Shown here one piece after another: positions 37,001 through 48,979 of a stretch of DNA of 64,000 nucleotides. The notes under the pieces are model-generated. The model was not told the origin of the DNA. It made no database searches and saw only the letters and a program-made list of their open reading frames with translations. This DNA comes from Amborella trichopoda. Taxonomy: Eukaryota > Streptophyta > Magnoliopsida > Amborellales > Amborellaceae. The translations under genes and the position numbers were made by a program. The DNA is taken from NCBI RefSeq assembly GCF_000471905.2, contig NW_006494789.1, positions 2,549,371-2,613,370 on the forward strand, given 5' to 3'. Every line of letters begins with the position of its first letter. The first letter of the stretch is position 1.

Positions 37001-39505
37001 TGGAGCTTTAAATTTCATGATTAGGGATTTTTCAGTGATTGCAAGTTTTGTGGCACCAGAATCGCATCTTTCAGCAAGTTTTAAGGTGCATCTTACTTTG
37101 ATTTAGGATGTACACCTTATACAAACCACAACCGTATTATCTTATATTAAGTAATATTGGTTTATATCAAATAATAGGTTTATATAATGAACTTTTTGGT
37201 AGTTATTCACATAAACCCACAATGTTTTGAGTGCTGGAGCTTATTGTTCTCAAGGAGAAGTCCCCTATCTTATATTAAGTAATATTGGTTTATATCAAAT
37301 AATAGGTTTATATAGTGAACTTTTTGGTAGTTATTCACATAAACCCACAATGTTTTGAGTGCTGGAGCTTATTGTTCTCAAGGAGAAGTCCCCTGTGTTA
37401 GAACTTTAGGGAGTATATTTCATATTAAATAGCACTATCTAATACTCTATAAAAAACCAGTTGCGGAGAAGTCCCCCGTGTTAGAACTTCAAAAAGTATA
37501 TTTTATATTAAATAGCACTATCTAATACTCTATAAAAAACCAGTTGCATGCCATTTACGCAGTCCTTGTGACTTTTGTGGTGGTAGAACTTACTACCTCC
37601 CTTTAAAAAATCATTGAGTTCAAACCTTAGGCCTCAAAATACCTCCTGATTTATTCGTCTTGATTCACACGATATCTGAAGGCGTCAGCATCTGTCGTAG
37701 TGTCGATAGGCAACATCAAAAGGAGAGTGGCATATCTAGGTAATATTGCTCAAGTGTAAATTGATGTTTTCTGTCAGCTTAACCCTTGAATGGAAATTTG
37801 TACTCTCTTTTTCTATTGTTGAACATGTTCTTTCTCATTGTCAAATGAATGGAGTACAGAGATATTTTTAAATTGGATAGAGATGCCACAAATTTACCTT
37901 TACGACAGATGTGTTAACAACAAGCTTATCAAATGCTTGGTTGCACTTCCTGTTCCTCTAAAAGATCTGATTGGCTTTCAATCATTAAATCTCTGTTTTG
38001 CTCTTTCCATACCTCCTCCAAAATGAGTTTTATACATTGGTTTATTTTGAAACTGCAAGTTGTAATTTGAGATAATGGGTTATGTATATGGATCTCTTTT
38101 CTTTTGTTTGTTGTTTTCCTTCGTATCATAACCCAAAGAACACAGCATATCTGATAAAGGAATTGGACCATCACTCTGCAGTAATGCTGCTGTTGCAACA
38201 TCATCAGTATCTCCACCTGTGAACACAGGATCAGTGGAGCCCAATCAAACAACTCAGGCGCTTGGAGAACCCCTGAAACCCTCTGAAAATGCCCCCACGA
38301 CCTCAGGCACCAAGCCTGAGCAATCCCCAACACCTCTGAATTCCTTATTTTCTAACTCTTCGCCTACCCCTATTGATCAGACATCTTCAGTGCCATCTTT
38401 TTCGACCTTCAGTTCATCTTTTCCGTCGCCTTCATTTCAGTTTGGTTCTAGCTCCACCATATCTTCCACCTCAACAACAATGGCTAGCCTCCAGCCCACG
38501 ACCACGGAGTCAAAGCCTTCACCATTGAGTGGTGCCACTGGGGCCTCTTTCCTGGCTGCTACAAACTCTTCATTTGGCTTGTTTGGCCAAAGTGCACCCA
38601 ACTCAGGTGTCTTTGGCTTGACTAACTCAGCTGCCATCTCCCAAACTTCACCACAGTCTGGGTCCACTGCTGTCCCTCTTTCCTCGAGCTCACCTTTCCA
38701 GTTTGGATCCGCTTCATCTCAGTTTGGCTCAAGTGGGTCCCTGTTTGGGTCATCTTCTCCTTCTACAGCAGGGAATTTATCTGCATCCGGGTCTGGGGGT
38801 GCCACAGCTACTAGTATTGGGACTGGGTCGGCTCCTCCTCCGTTTAACTTTGGCTTCAATGCATCTTCTTCATCAAGTGGTGTGGCTGCGTTTAGTTCGA
38901 GCAGTAGCAGCCCCGCTTTCCAGTCGTTTGGGTCTTCTACAGCACCACTCTTCGGTTCTGGTTTTGGCACATCAGCCTCTACCGGCTTCTCTTTTGGGGG
39001 GTCATCAGCCTCGATGAGTTCCCACTTTTCAGGGGCCTCATCGGCGCCCACTAGCACCCCATTCACCTTTGTTTCCACACCCTCATCAGGGCCTGTCTTC
39101 CCATTCACATCTTCGGCAGCGACCCAATCCCCCAATCCTTTTCTGGGGCAGGGTTTTGGTGCATCGGCTTCACCAATGAATAATAGTGGCAATAACAGTA
39201 ACAATAATGATCAGATGAATGTTGAAGATAGCATGGCTGAAGATACGGTCCAAACAATGCAGCCATCACAGGCCATGATCTCGGCATTTGGGTCTCCGAG
39301 CCCAAGTTCGAGTTTTGTGTTTGGTGCTCCGAGTGCAACTCCTACAGGTGGTCCAGCACCCTTTCAGTTTGCGGCTACTCCATCTCCAATTGGGGCTGGA
39401 GGGAGCTTGGAGTATGCAGGTGGGAGTTTCTCAGTTGGGGCTGGAGGTGACAAGTCTGTTCGCAAAATTATTAGGGCAAGGAGAGACAAAGTCAGGAAAA
39501 AGTAG
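22004..39505 (+). CDS. NUP1: Nuclear pore complex protein NUP1 (NUP136), 9 exons
   Basis: Exons are 22004-22253, 25948-25994, 28663-28781, 29253-29460, 30561-30884, 31035-31112, 33029-33745, 34547-35469 and 38182-39505. They join in phase to 3,990 nt, giving 1,329 aa, close to the size of the known plant protein. The N-terminus is basic (GKIRRKPPRKP, then NGWLSKLVDPASKII), as in NUP1 family members. Exon 5 carries the family block EIARAYMGVRPSRASPS (about residues 225-245). Exon 7 starts VLKRRSSVMENGFGSVG, followed by IRRIRQKSN. Exon 8 (residues 582-889) has nine KFG-type repeats. Exon 9 (889-1329) is Ser/Thr-rich with many FG dipeptides (SFGLFGQS, FQFGSASSQFGSSG) and ends in a basic tail (KIIRARRDKVRKK). 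The family is plant-specific, sits in the nuclear basket, shapes the nucleus and binds the mRNA-export TREX-2 complex. FG repeats bind transport receptors. Introns 1 and 8 are large and carry a LINE and a long inverted repeat. Confidence 0.95.
22899..25380 (-). mobile_element. Dead non-LTR retrotransposon (LINE) in NUP1 intron 1
   Basis: Read on the minus strand, in order: endonuclease pieces (LALTETKLPSPSLLQVKQ near 25260; CVGRDFNVTRGPFER near 24930; SKLDRFLVSLEWDSTF near 24730); RT fingers (WLERPLSEVEIQAAILYL, DRAPGLDGYP near 24030); RT palm start (TLIPKIEGAKHLKDYPSI, SPSQSAFIKDRQILDA, VKLDWEKAYDHVDWE, 23860-23480); then directly an RNase H piece (HTDSMEAEAIALLEELKLL, IIIEGDSNDIITWA, 23400-23260). 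A T-run at about 22900-22913 is the A-tail. The RT catalytic Asp-Asp part and the zinc-binding region are missing at about 23460, and several frameshifts are present. It lies antisense to NUP1. Confidence 0.88.
26895..27180. repeat. GC-rich tandem repeat (141-bp unit, two copies)
   Basis: gcccagaacctcgggcg begins at 26895 and 27036. Both units continue through ccgtagttt, gggccgcctgggtctaggcg and tttttggtccaggc. The second copy has about ten visible substitutions. It is a GC-rich island in an otherwise AT-rich NUP1 intron 2. The shared gccgcctagg core recurs at 3354-3371. Confidence 0.85.
29664..29869. mobile_element. Tourist-like MITE in NUP1 intron 4
   Basis: A 206-bp element with inverted ends: gagcatgtttggtacg at the left against the inverse of tactaaatgtgcc at the right, and aaatacttcccgggaag against the inverse of aaatacttcccagga. 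It is flanked by ttaa at 29660-29663 and 29870-29873, which contains the TTA/TAA site used by PIF/Harbinger elements. The catgtttggta terminus is common in Tourist MITEs. Confidence 0.72.
32759..32901 (+). mobile_element. SINE family S1, copy 2 (17-bp TSD)
   Basis: About 143 bp, starting ggaatggggtcggggtcg and ending in a short A-run after cttaccc. It is flanked by aatttcttggttattgc (32742-32758) and aatttcttggatattgc (32902-32918), which match at 16 of 17 positions. It lies in NUP1 intron 6, sense to the gene, about 130 bp before the exon 7 acceptor. Confidence 0.88.
35060..35440 (+). repeat. NUP1: Coding minisatellite: KFG repeats of NUP1
   Basis: Nine degenerate units of roughly 40-65 bp, each ending in aaatttggt-like DNA, encode LKFG, FKFG, MKFG, LKFG, LKFG, EKFG, PKFG, VQFG and LKFG separated by Ser/Gly/Thr-rich spacers. 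All units keep frame. The KFG form differs from the plain FG and FGS forms in exon 9. Such repeats expand and contract readily. Confidence 0.85.
35696..38091. repeat. 2.4-kb near-palindrome (long inverted repeat) in NUP1 intron 8
   Basis: The left arm (35696 to about 36715) and right arm (about 36915 to 38091) are reverse complements over about 1 kb. Paired blocks include gcatttgataagcttg against its inverse at about 37924, ttaagctgacagaaaac against its inverse at about 37774, and gtaaagatcgagcagg against its inverse at about 36981. A spacer of about 200 bp separates the arms. An inner element (about 36480-37133) has its own ends cggttgtgatttgtataagg / ccttatacaaaccacaaccg. The right arm carries extra tandem copies (37134-37250 repeated at 37268-37395, and 37397-37464 partly repeated at 37465-37550). 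No transposase or TSD was found. Confidence 0.88.
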
Positions 39506-39960
39506 GTGGTTTGGTTCTGGGTGGAAATTTTCTTCGAGGGTGTTTTTTGCATAGAGACCTCAGGAAAAGGCGAGAGGATGTGGGCCTGAGATTGGTGCTT
39601 TTAATCACCGGACCATGGTTTCTCTGAGACAGTTTGCATCATAAAGATGGGTGGCTTTATGGTGTGATTGTTTTCCCGCAAGTTGTAAGTGTCGGAGAGG
39701 TGGCATTTCTGTCGTTCTTATTGCTGGGTGAAGGCACGGCGAAAGTCGGATCAGGCTCCTGTGATAGGATATGGTAACCATAATTCTAGTGTTTCGTGTT
39801 ACTTTTTGAGTAATATATTTTTCTTTTCAATTTTGCTCTCTCTCGCTCTTAGAGGACCTGCTGTACTTCCAGTTTCGTTGCGCATGCTGATGCATGCGGT
39901 GTATGCTGTGTATTTTCGCCTTTTTGTAACATAAATACTGGCATGTATTAACTTGGCACA
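39506..39960 (+). other. NUP1: NUP1 3' untranslated region (inferred)
   Basis: Sequence directly after the NUP1 stop has no coding pattern. An ataaat motif at 39931-39936 within T-rich DNA could act as a near-upstream polyadenylation element, placing the end around 39950-39970. This is inference from motif and position. Confidence 0.35.
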
Positions 39961-40680
39961 GAGTTCCATGTCTGTGGGCTTATTCATTTTTCAAGGATAT
40001 ATTTCTCTTTTTCCTTCGGACCCTAATTTCCTTCTTCTGTATTCTTATACTTTTTTCCGGTCATGTTATTTCTCTGGTTAGATGGAAAAAAGGTTACCTC
40101 AGTTGGCTTGATCTTTGGGACAAAATTCAAGTGTCCCTATAGTCCTTTACTTCTTGTCACAAACTTGGAAATATTAATGTATTTAGAAATAATTCATCGG
40201 GATCATGCACCTAATTTTTATTATTTATTATTGCATGTTATTGTTTAATGTCTTTTGGAATTATGTACATTGAACTTATTTTTTCTTTGATTTTGACTTT
40301 TAATTTTCATTATATATTTTTTCATTATGTTTCAATATTTCTTATTTTATAAGCTAGCAAAATATGCAATGAAAACATTTACTTTTAGTATGAGGCCGTC
40401 ACAATTACTCTTTAACCATTCATTGGATGTTAAATTGATTGGTTGTATATTATTCGAAAATAATTTTTTTCAAACTTTGTGACAGCCAAACTATGGGATT
40501 TCAGTAATTGTGACCTTGTATCAACGATAAACGGTATACAATCCTTTATATTCTATAGTATCATTTAATTCAAAAAAAAAAAATATAAATCTAAAGGCTA
40601 TAGATCGACCCGCGGAGTTTTTGAAAACTTGAAAATGAGAGAGCAACATCGAAAGGGGTAACCCTAATTGTTCATGTTGG
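39961..40680. other. Intergenic DNA, nothing recognised
   Basis: AT-rich sequence downstream of NUP1. No coding similarity, inverted repeat or LTR terminus was seen. Confidence 0.45.
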
Positions 40681-41990
40681 CCCATATTACTTGTCTACAC
40701 ATAACCCAAGAGGACCTTGCCTGACCGCACAAACTACAACTACCTACAAATCAGAACCTTTCCACAATAAGACTGCTAGCATACGCACCCAACTTTGCAA
40801 GTCCATCCGCTCCCATGTTACTTTCGCGGTAAATATGTTTAACAGTACACTCTAAATCTGTGCAGCAATCATTCACTTCAATAATTAGTTATCGAACCTC
40901 CATGGATACTCTACTTCCTTATTTAACTATTTCACAACATTCATAGAATATCCTTCTACTTCCAACGGTCTTGGAAAAATCTTAACCAGTTTAATCCCTT
41001 GAAGCACTGCACGAAGCTCAGCTTCATTCGCAGTCACCGCACCTACTGATCCATGATACTTCAACAAGACTTAACCTTCCCAATCTCTAACAATTCCCCA
41101 TACACCTCCTTGATCAGGATTTCCAAAAGAGAATCTATCAAAATTAAGTTTTATCCAATTAATACTTGGACATTTCTATCACCCTATCCTCATTTTCTTC
41201 TTAGATCTCTCACTTAGTAACACTTTGATATTATACATCATATCTAATCTCGAAACACCCCACCATTCTTTGTTAATACTTCAAAGCTTTGCTACCCCCA
41301 CTCAAATTTTTTCTATGAACTCATTAAGAGATAAGCTTTTACTCTCAAAGCATCTCCTATTCCTCTCTTTCCATATCTCCCACACCACCATAGCCTTAAC
41401 AGATTTCCATATTATTCTACCCTTCTTACTGATTCCTATTTTCATCCAATCACCTAACAGACCATCAATGTCAGTTGTACAGATACCACTGAGACCCACC
41501 CATACTAACACCCAACTCCATACAGCTTTAGCAAATGAACAATTTAGAAACAAATGATCAATTGATTATGCTTCCTTTTTTGCATAATATGCACACGTCA
41601 CTAACATCTTTCTTTTTTTCCTTAACATAGCAATAGTTAAGATTCTTCGCAATTTTAATAACCACAAAAAAGCACAAATCTTCAATGGTATAGGTCATTT
41701 CCACAGTTTCCTGCTTCTTTATCAGACCATCTAACTCTTATCATCAAACTGTAATTTGTATGCTGAACTTACTGTAAAAGAACCATTTCTGCTCGGCTCC
41801 CACACAATTTTATCTTGTATATCAGGGCAATAATACACTCGCTGTAAAACACACATGAGCACTGCATATATTCATTTATGACAACTTCACTAACCCTTCT
41901 AAATGACCAGTTCACATTCCACCTTAAAGAGACCTCTGCCTTCCACCGTTCTTTAAGGTTTATCTTTAACGAGAAACCTTAAACAGAGAG
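40680..41990 (-). mobile_element. LINE relic, 3' part (zinc-binding and RNase H)
   Basis: On the minus strand: WKxxIPLKICAFLWLLKLRRILTI near 41700-41640, then HLFLNCSFAKAVWSWVLVW (41560-41500) with GRIIWKSVKAMVVWEIW and KERNRRCFESKS (zf-RVT region). This is followed by RNase H pieces (ANEAELRAVLQGIKLVK near 41010; HIYRESNMGADGLAKLG near 40850-40780). Several stops and frame breaks occur. There is no RT core or endonuclease, so this is a 5'-truncated copy. It is organised like the LINE at 45925-50330. Confidence 0.8.
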
Positions 41991-42033
41991 AGTTGTTTTG
42001 TACTTTTCATACTCCATGAAAATCTCGTTCGAG

Positions 42034-42379
42034 AGAGAGAGAGAGAGAGAGATGGGTTTTGTAGATTTTATTTGGCACGAGTGTAGATGAGCTTTCCCTC
42101 TTGGTCTCGTAAGTGCCTTATCATGAGACCACATTCACAATGGACAATCCTAGACTTCTAACTGGGCTTCATTTAATTGTAAATCCATCAAAATATTCAC
42201 ACTGCAACACATAAAAATATATGCCTATTATAACTAAATTTCTGACAACTATTACTACACAAATTTCACTTAGGAATTGCTAAGTAATAGGTCATTACTA
42301 CACAAATTTCACAAAGGAATTGCTAGGTAATATGTTATTACTACACAAATTTCAGTAAGGAATTGCTAGGTAATAGGTT
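42034..42379. repeat. GA microsatellite and three 43-bp tandem repeats
   Basis: A short (ga)n tract is at about 42033-42052. Further on, attactacacaaatttca begins at 42251, 42294 and 42337, each followed by aggaattgct(a)(g)taata. That makes three 43-bp units with a few substitutions. Confidence 0.85.
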
Positions 42380-42959
42380 TTAAATCTATGAGCTACAAAT
42401 CACTCACCGAGCAAATTTTCACAATAACAATTTAAACACTCGGAAGAAAAGAGAGACTTTGGGACAATTCTGATTCACTTGTCTCTGCAATTTTAGACAC
42501 CACTGTAAACTATGAAACCAATTTGTTCATGGAAAAGTTTATTCATCATCAGAAATTATTTTCTACAAAATATTAATTGTTGGAGGACGTAATCTACACG
42601 ACACATATTTACCTGGTTAAATACCAAGACCCACTTTACCATATATTTTAACATTGCAATATATTTTCTTTTTGGCTTTTCAAGAGAAATTATATGAGAA
42701 TTTTTTTTAAGAGATACGACATCCGAGATGGAGCAACGAGATATGCTTGTCACTACCTCTCTATTTGCGTCTCTCCCTGGGCACCTTGTACAAACCTTTC
42801 CCTTTAGGTCCATTCCATCTATTGTAAAATGATAGTCTTTTGAAATTATTGTGAAACTAAAAAATAACAGACATATTTTTACGCTTCAAAATTGCTAAAT
42901 AGTATTTTTAAAATTAGTCGGATTAGGACATAGCATATGGAATGCAAATTTAGTAGTAA

Positions 42960-43622
42960 TAGGGGTGGAGATGATGAAGTAGTTAAGATTGACCTCCAGG
43001 AAATACCAAAATAACGTACTTTTGGTATCTTGGTTTGATAATCCTAGAAATTGAGAGATTGAGGAAGCTGTTGCACATAGAATTAGAGTTGGGTGGGCAA
43101 AGTGAAGATGTTGAATCGAAATTTTATGTGATTACCACATACCAATGAAGTTGAAAGGTAAGTTTTATAGAACAACTGTGAGACCAGCTTTGCTCTATGA
43201 AACGGAATGTTGGGCAGTAAAAAAATAATATACCCGTAGAGTAAGTGCAACAGAGATGAGGATGTTGAGATATATACGCGGCAATACAAGAAGGGATAAA
43301 ATTTCGAAATGAATACATTCGAAAAAATTTGGGCGTGGTATCAATAAGTGATAAGTTGAAAGAAAGTAGACTAAGGTAGGCTGGCCATGTGTAGTGTAGA
43401 TCCAATGCAACAGTTGTTAGGAGGTACGAGTTAGTTTAAGTAGAAGACTAAAAAAGAACAAGGGGTAGGCCCAAAAGGACATAGTTGGAACTAGTGACAA
43501 ATGATATGGGGACTTATAGCCTCATTGAGGGCATAACTCTTTATATAGCAGAATGGCGGACCATGAATCATGTAGCCCATTCCAATTAGTTGAGAGAGCT
43601 TTGACGATGATGATGATGATTT
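42960..43622 (+). mobile_element. RTE-type LINE, degenerate 3' end
   Basis: Plus-strand pieces read IPMKLKGKFYRTTVRPALLY, ETECWAVKK and RRVSATEMRMLRYIRG (about 43140-43290), followed by frame-broken remnants. The copy ends with catgtagcccattccaatt and a (gat)n tail at 43600-43620. This C-terminal RT block and the trinucleotide tail are typical of plant RTE non-LTR elements. It is heavily mutated and non-functional. Confidence 0.78.
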
Positions 43623-45750
43623 TTGGGTTTGAAAAATACGATTTATTTCAAAATAATATAGTTTTGAAGAATTTTAGAGAGAGAAAGGAATTTATGAAAA
43701 GTAATTATACCCCACACTAACATTGTGGTGGTTCTTTCATTATATATATAATAATATTATAATGATATAATGAACACTTTCCTATCTTGTTATTTGCAAT
43801 ATACAATTTGCAATATATAATTTTCTATCTTGTTACATTCTCTCAAAAGGAAAGAATAATATTTCTCTTGTTGCCTTTTCAAAACTAGAATTCTTGAATT
43901 TTGTTTTTATTAAGTTTGAAATGTGGTTTTTATTAAGTTTTAGTAATGGGAGAGAAAAAGTGGTGGGTTTTAGTCCCATTTGTCTACCTTTATGTAAGCT
44001 TGCATGTTTTCGTGCATTTTCTTATTGTGACCTTCTGTGTTTTAGATACCTCGAGAACTGTTTGCCGAGTTGAACTTTTTAAACACTGAAATTTAAGAGT
44101 AAGGAGAAAATACAGTCTTGAGTGGTTGTGTTTTAGCATGGCACTTAACAGAAAGATCTTCTATCCTCTTTTTGTATTTTCATAAAATTTCCTCACCAAA
44201 ATTCTATAGCCCCCATTTCATTCATTCAATTTTACAACATTATATCCATGATAAATTCTTAGGGGGTTTTAATTTAAACACTACACGAGGTATATTTTTT
44301 AAGATAAATTGATATACATGGTCAAGCACTGAAGGGAAGTATATAGATTACCTAAAAATCATCAAAATCGCCTAGAGACGAATCAACATTTTTAACATTA
44401 GCTTGGGCATCGGACCCTGGGCTCTACTCGGTTTAGCATTGTACAAGACCTATTGTTGATACCCACTCCAAAATTTAAATTTATATCTTAATTCTAAACC
44501 ATTAAAGCATACTATCCTGGTATTTTAAAGGACACATTGAATCATAGTTCATACCCAGACTATAATCCAGTCTTAAAATACTTCCACAATATTCCCAAAT
44601 ACCCACTTTAGAAGAAAATAATCCCAAATAGGTAGAGTTCCAAGTGGGCAAAGAAAGAAAATATTCTCAAATTAGAATTTTTCAAGCAGAATTATCAGGA
44701 ATAAACCATGGAAAAATGATGGGCTTGAAAAGATCCTAGTAATGTGGAATGCATAGTTGGCAGTGGCACTGAACGGCCTAGATTTCATTTTGGACATGAA
44801 TTTGTTATAAATACGGTTTCTAGCCAATTTCATAGCAAAGAATACCTCTTTTTCCTTCAATTCGAATGTCCTCAACATCTCTCTTCTCCCAAGTGAAAAT
44901 CATCTACGAATTTAATTTGCAATAGTGAAGACAAAGGAGGAAAGGGTTCTAATCTTCAACGTTTGGTTCGGGCTCAACTCTGGTTGCTGGGTCAAGTGCC
45001 CCGGCCTCTCCCGACTTTTCTTTACTTCCCCCTTTTTTATGTTATTTCCATTATCTTCTTATAGTTTGTTCTTTTTGCCTTCGAAATCTTTCAAATATTT
45101 TCTTTTCCCTTATTTTGTTTTCTTGGTGTTTCTTTTTTGGATTTTACACAAATCTAAGTGCGCTCAACTATTGATTAGTGAGGTGAGTGCCCTTTCAAGG
45201 CCAATCTGCTTATAAATTGTAATTTGACATAACCTACCTCTTCGGATGTTTAAAATTATAAAATATAAGTTTGGACATGATCTTGGATGGATCGGACTTT
45301 GGGTAGTTGGATCAGTCTCAAAATTCATATTAAAAAACAATAGCTTACTTGAAAACTTCAAGTTGAGAATTTTTATGATTTTAAATTATTTTTAAAATCC
45401 AATCATCATTAAAAAAATCAAAAAAATGTTTTTGAATTTGAAATTTAATTTTTGGAGGGATTTTCAAAAGACCAAACTACCCTTTCCAAACTATATGAAA
45501 TATTTATAGTCAAAAAAATATTTAATGGTAAAAACTTTTTGAATACTAAACTCCCCGAAGCATTTCATCTGCCTTTCCTCATCTTTGGGTGCCTAAGTAT
45601 CCACTGTAAGCCTTTCCTCATTTGAACCTCGCTATTAATTCTAAATTCAGTAGTAATACCCATATATATATTATAAACGTTTCTCGAAGAGCGATTCTAT
45701 GCCTTCTCTTGTCAATTCTATACCAACTATGAACACTAAACATTATTTGC
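43623..45750. other. Intergenic DNA, nothing recognised
   Basis: AT-rich sequence with no recognisable protein similarity. The longest open frame (44925-45215) is Phe/Ser-rich and looks like chance reading of T-rich DNA. No terminal repeats were identified. Confidence 0.45.
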
Positions 45751-45754
45751 TTGA

Positions 45755-45807
45755 CTCCCTTTCTCTTTCTCTAAACTTTAACTGAGAAAATTCTTTCTTT
45801 CTTTTCA

Positions 45808-45838
<31 letters not shown>

Positions 45839-45884
45839 CTCTTTCTCTAAACTTTAATTAGAGTAAATTACTTTCTTTTTTCTA

Positions 45885-45922
<38 letters not shown>
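45755..45922. repeat. Duplicated CT-rich unit with (TA)n microsatellites
   Basis: ctttctctttctctaaac followed by a (ta)n run (45808-45834) is repeated as ccttctctttctctaaac followed by a longer (ta)n run (45887-45922). It borders the 3' end of the LINE relic. Confidence 0.85.
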
Positions 45923-45928
<6 letters not shown>

Positions 45929-46075
45929 CATTAACAATTTTATTGCCTTCTTTAGCCAATTGGCCTTTACAATCAACAAAAAGGAAATTACAACGAAACC
46001 AAATAGAACCAATTTTCACAATCATTAACCTTTCAACATATGCTCTTGATTTTGTTAAGCTATCCGCCTCCATGT

Positions 46076-46941
46076 TGTTAGGATTTAAGAAACCTCTTAG
46101 ATGTGGAAACCGAAATCGTAAAAGTTAGATCCTACCAAGATCGTGTATTTATCCAGCTAAAAACAAATAGGAGAGAGCATGAGCCATAAAATAATAAATA
46201 AGACATAAAATACACACTCCACAAGAACACAAAGATATACGTAGTTCATCCAAGAGGACTACATCCACGAGCATGACAAACTGAAATCCATTATACGAAT
46301 GAAAGTTACATCACTTTGGGCAGAGTGTTACCTCTTTAATCTTCAATAAAATCGAGAAAACGTTTTTAGATTCGCTCTCCTGATCAGCACTTGCAGATTT
46401 CTCATATCTATTCCACAGCTAAACCACTGTCAAGAAATAAAAAATCTCCATTCCATAACCAAACCATTGTCCAAGAGAATTTTTAAGAACAACCACGGCT
46501 TTCTCTCACTAAAAGAGAAAACCACCTATAATTTTAATGGGAACCACTTCTCTATAAGAAACCAGCTTCTCAATCTACATGAGGCATATATGGTGTTTCT
46601 CTCCATAAGAAGCTCTTTTCTCTTTAAGGGAGGCTTTGCCAATGCAGTGGAGGCCCTGTATTTCTCTCTCTAGAGGAAACCACCTTTCCCATATGGTGAC
46701 CCAAATAGAGCACACATAGTCTTTTATCTTTCATCCCATATATATAAGCTTAGGAGTCCACACCAAATAAGAAACTTTCAATAAGTGTTACATATATCTC
46801 AAGAACAAAGAGATACATTCTAGATTCTTAATTTTTTTGGATTTTTATTTCCTTTAAAAAACTTATCAATATCAATTTCAAGCTCACAAAATATGAGATT
46901 CCCTTATGTGGGTGATTTTTGGAAAATCACCATATCCAACA
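46076..46941. mobile_element. Solo LTR with 5-bp TSD inside LINE
   Basis: 866 bp, starting tgttaggat and ending atatccaaca (TG...CA, inverted termini). It is flanked by catgt at 46071-46075 and 46942-46946. Removing it and one catgt rejoins the RNase H reading ...FIYV-RDC-NMEADSLTKS. The inner tacgtagttcatccaag with ggactacatccacg resembles a stretch common in plant LTRs. No internal retroelement domain remains. Confidence 0.9.
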
Positions 46942-48440
46942 CATGTTGCAGTCTCTTTATACATAAATAAAGGAGAATTTCATATCAATGCACCAATCAA
47001 TCACTTCCCGTACCAGCTCATGAAGATTCCATGGGTGCTCCGTCTCATTCTTTATCCATTTGATTATATTCAACGAATCAGTTTCCACCACCACATGCTT
47101 ATTGAAGCTTTTTGCCAACTTAACACCTTGAAGTAATGATATTAATTATGCCTCATTCGCAGTGATGATCCCCACACAGGACCATAGTCTTTCATCAAGA
47201 CATTGCCCACATAGTCCACAATAATATGTCCTATACCAATTGGACATCGGTTCCCCATAAAACTTCCATCAAAATTTAACTTGATCCACCCTTCCGCTAG
47301 ACACTTCCAATTCCCTTCCTTGTCTCCTTAATTGCTATCTCATTTATTAATGCATGTAAATTATAAATTAAATCCAATCTAGATAGCTCGCACCGGTCTC
47401 CCTTAATTCAATGACCGGTTTAGCATTACTTTCAAAGCATCTTATATTAAATTCCTTCCATAATTCCCATAGCATTGTCGCTTTTGCTATTTTCTATATG
47501 AGCCTTATTTTCTTCCCAAACCCTTCTTCCCTCTAATTAGCAAATAAGATTTCAACTTGCATATGGATATCATGTATTCCTAGCCATGTTAGACACCGTA
47601 AATATACTGATTTTGCATAACAACAGTTAAGAAAAAGGTGGTTTACAGATTCGTCATCATCTTTACACATAATACATACATTTGTCAAGATTTTCCTACG
47701 TTTTCTCAACATGACAAAAGTTAATAGTTTTCTTGGTTTCAACAACCACAAAAAAGCTCTCACCTTCAAAGGAATGGGCTACTTCCAAATTTTTGTTGCA
47801 TCTACATCGGTCCATTTATTGCAATCATAAAATTACATATTATATGTTGAGATTGTTGTATATTTACTAATGTTACTCGGTTCCCATATGATTTTATCTT
47901 CCATTTCCATTTAATAGAATTACTGTTGAAGCATCAATAAGCATTGCACATATTCAAAAGTAACGTAACTGTCCACCCTTCTATAGGAACAACTAATGTC
48001 CCAATTTCCATTAAAGCATCTATCTTCAACCATCTCAACAACCATTTTGCTTATTGAATTGATTTTAGCAAATAAATAAGAAATTGATTGTTTAAAAGCT
48101 CATCCCAATTCCATTTTTTCCCAAAACTTAACATTATCCCCCTTACCAACCACGACCCTCATATATCTTAAAAAGAAAAATCTATGACCCACAATCCCTT
48201 TTGCCACGTTGCCATGCTCCTTATCGTCCCCATATTTTCCCCCAAGGTTACATCTCAAGCGATCATTCCCCTTTGCACACCTCCGGCACCACTTTGTCAA
48301 TAAAGCACTATTCATAAGTTTCAACCTTTTAATTCCCATACTTCTATCACAAATGGGAGTGTACATTTTTTCCTATTTTACAAGATTGTACCGCTTCTCA
48401 TCCTCACATTCACCCATAAGAATTTTCTTATGATGCTATT

Positions 48441-48979
48441 TGTTGAGGATTGATGTCTTGTATTATGACGAAATAGATTTGTCAAGATTGAGTCAAAATA
48501 ACAACTCCGGAGGTTCGAAGGGCTCGAGGCCTGGAGGAGTGTCCGGCGCAGGTACACTCGGTTGACTTGGCCCCTGCGGGTTCTGGGGCGGTAGCCCCTG
48601 AGGAAAATTTTGGATATATCAGTACATGAGATTCGATATATCTGGGACCTGATATATATCCGTACAAGGGTATTTTGGTAATTTATACCATCTATTTGGG
48701 ATTTGATATATATTGTTGTGGTTGGGGGTTCATCTAGGGTTAAGAAAGAAACGTAGATCTCTTTGTAATTAAATAAAACAGAGAGGCGTGATGAAGAGAG
48801 CGATTGTAACCCTATTCTCCATTGCCAGTTAAGAAGCTATCATCTCCCGTGGACGTAGGCACGATGCCAAACCACGTATATATTTACGTTGTGGTTGATT
48901 ATCTCTTTCTTTTGTATTGTTTCTTCTTTCTCGTTTTTGTGGATTGCTTTTCATTTCTACACTCTTGAACCTCATCACA
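48441..48979 (+). mobile_element. Solo LTR inside LINE
   Basis: 539 bp, starting tgttgaggat and ending cctcatcaca. It carries the plant LTR motif cccgtggacgtaggc and gccaaaccacgta. The flanks ctatt (48436-48440) and atatt (48980-48984) match at 4 of 5 positions. Removing it joins the LINE reading across FKMPN and IIRKFLWVN. Confidence 0.85.

Noticed and set aside
38719..39204. 161-codon frame antisense to the last NUP1 exon
   Set aside because: It is a shadow of the low-complexity FG/Ser repeats; the sense frame has the clear family match and splices in phase.
45808..45922. CRISPR-like regular array
   Set aside because: These are plain (TA)n microsatellites in a plant genome, without repeat-spacer structure.
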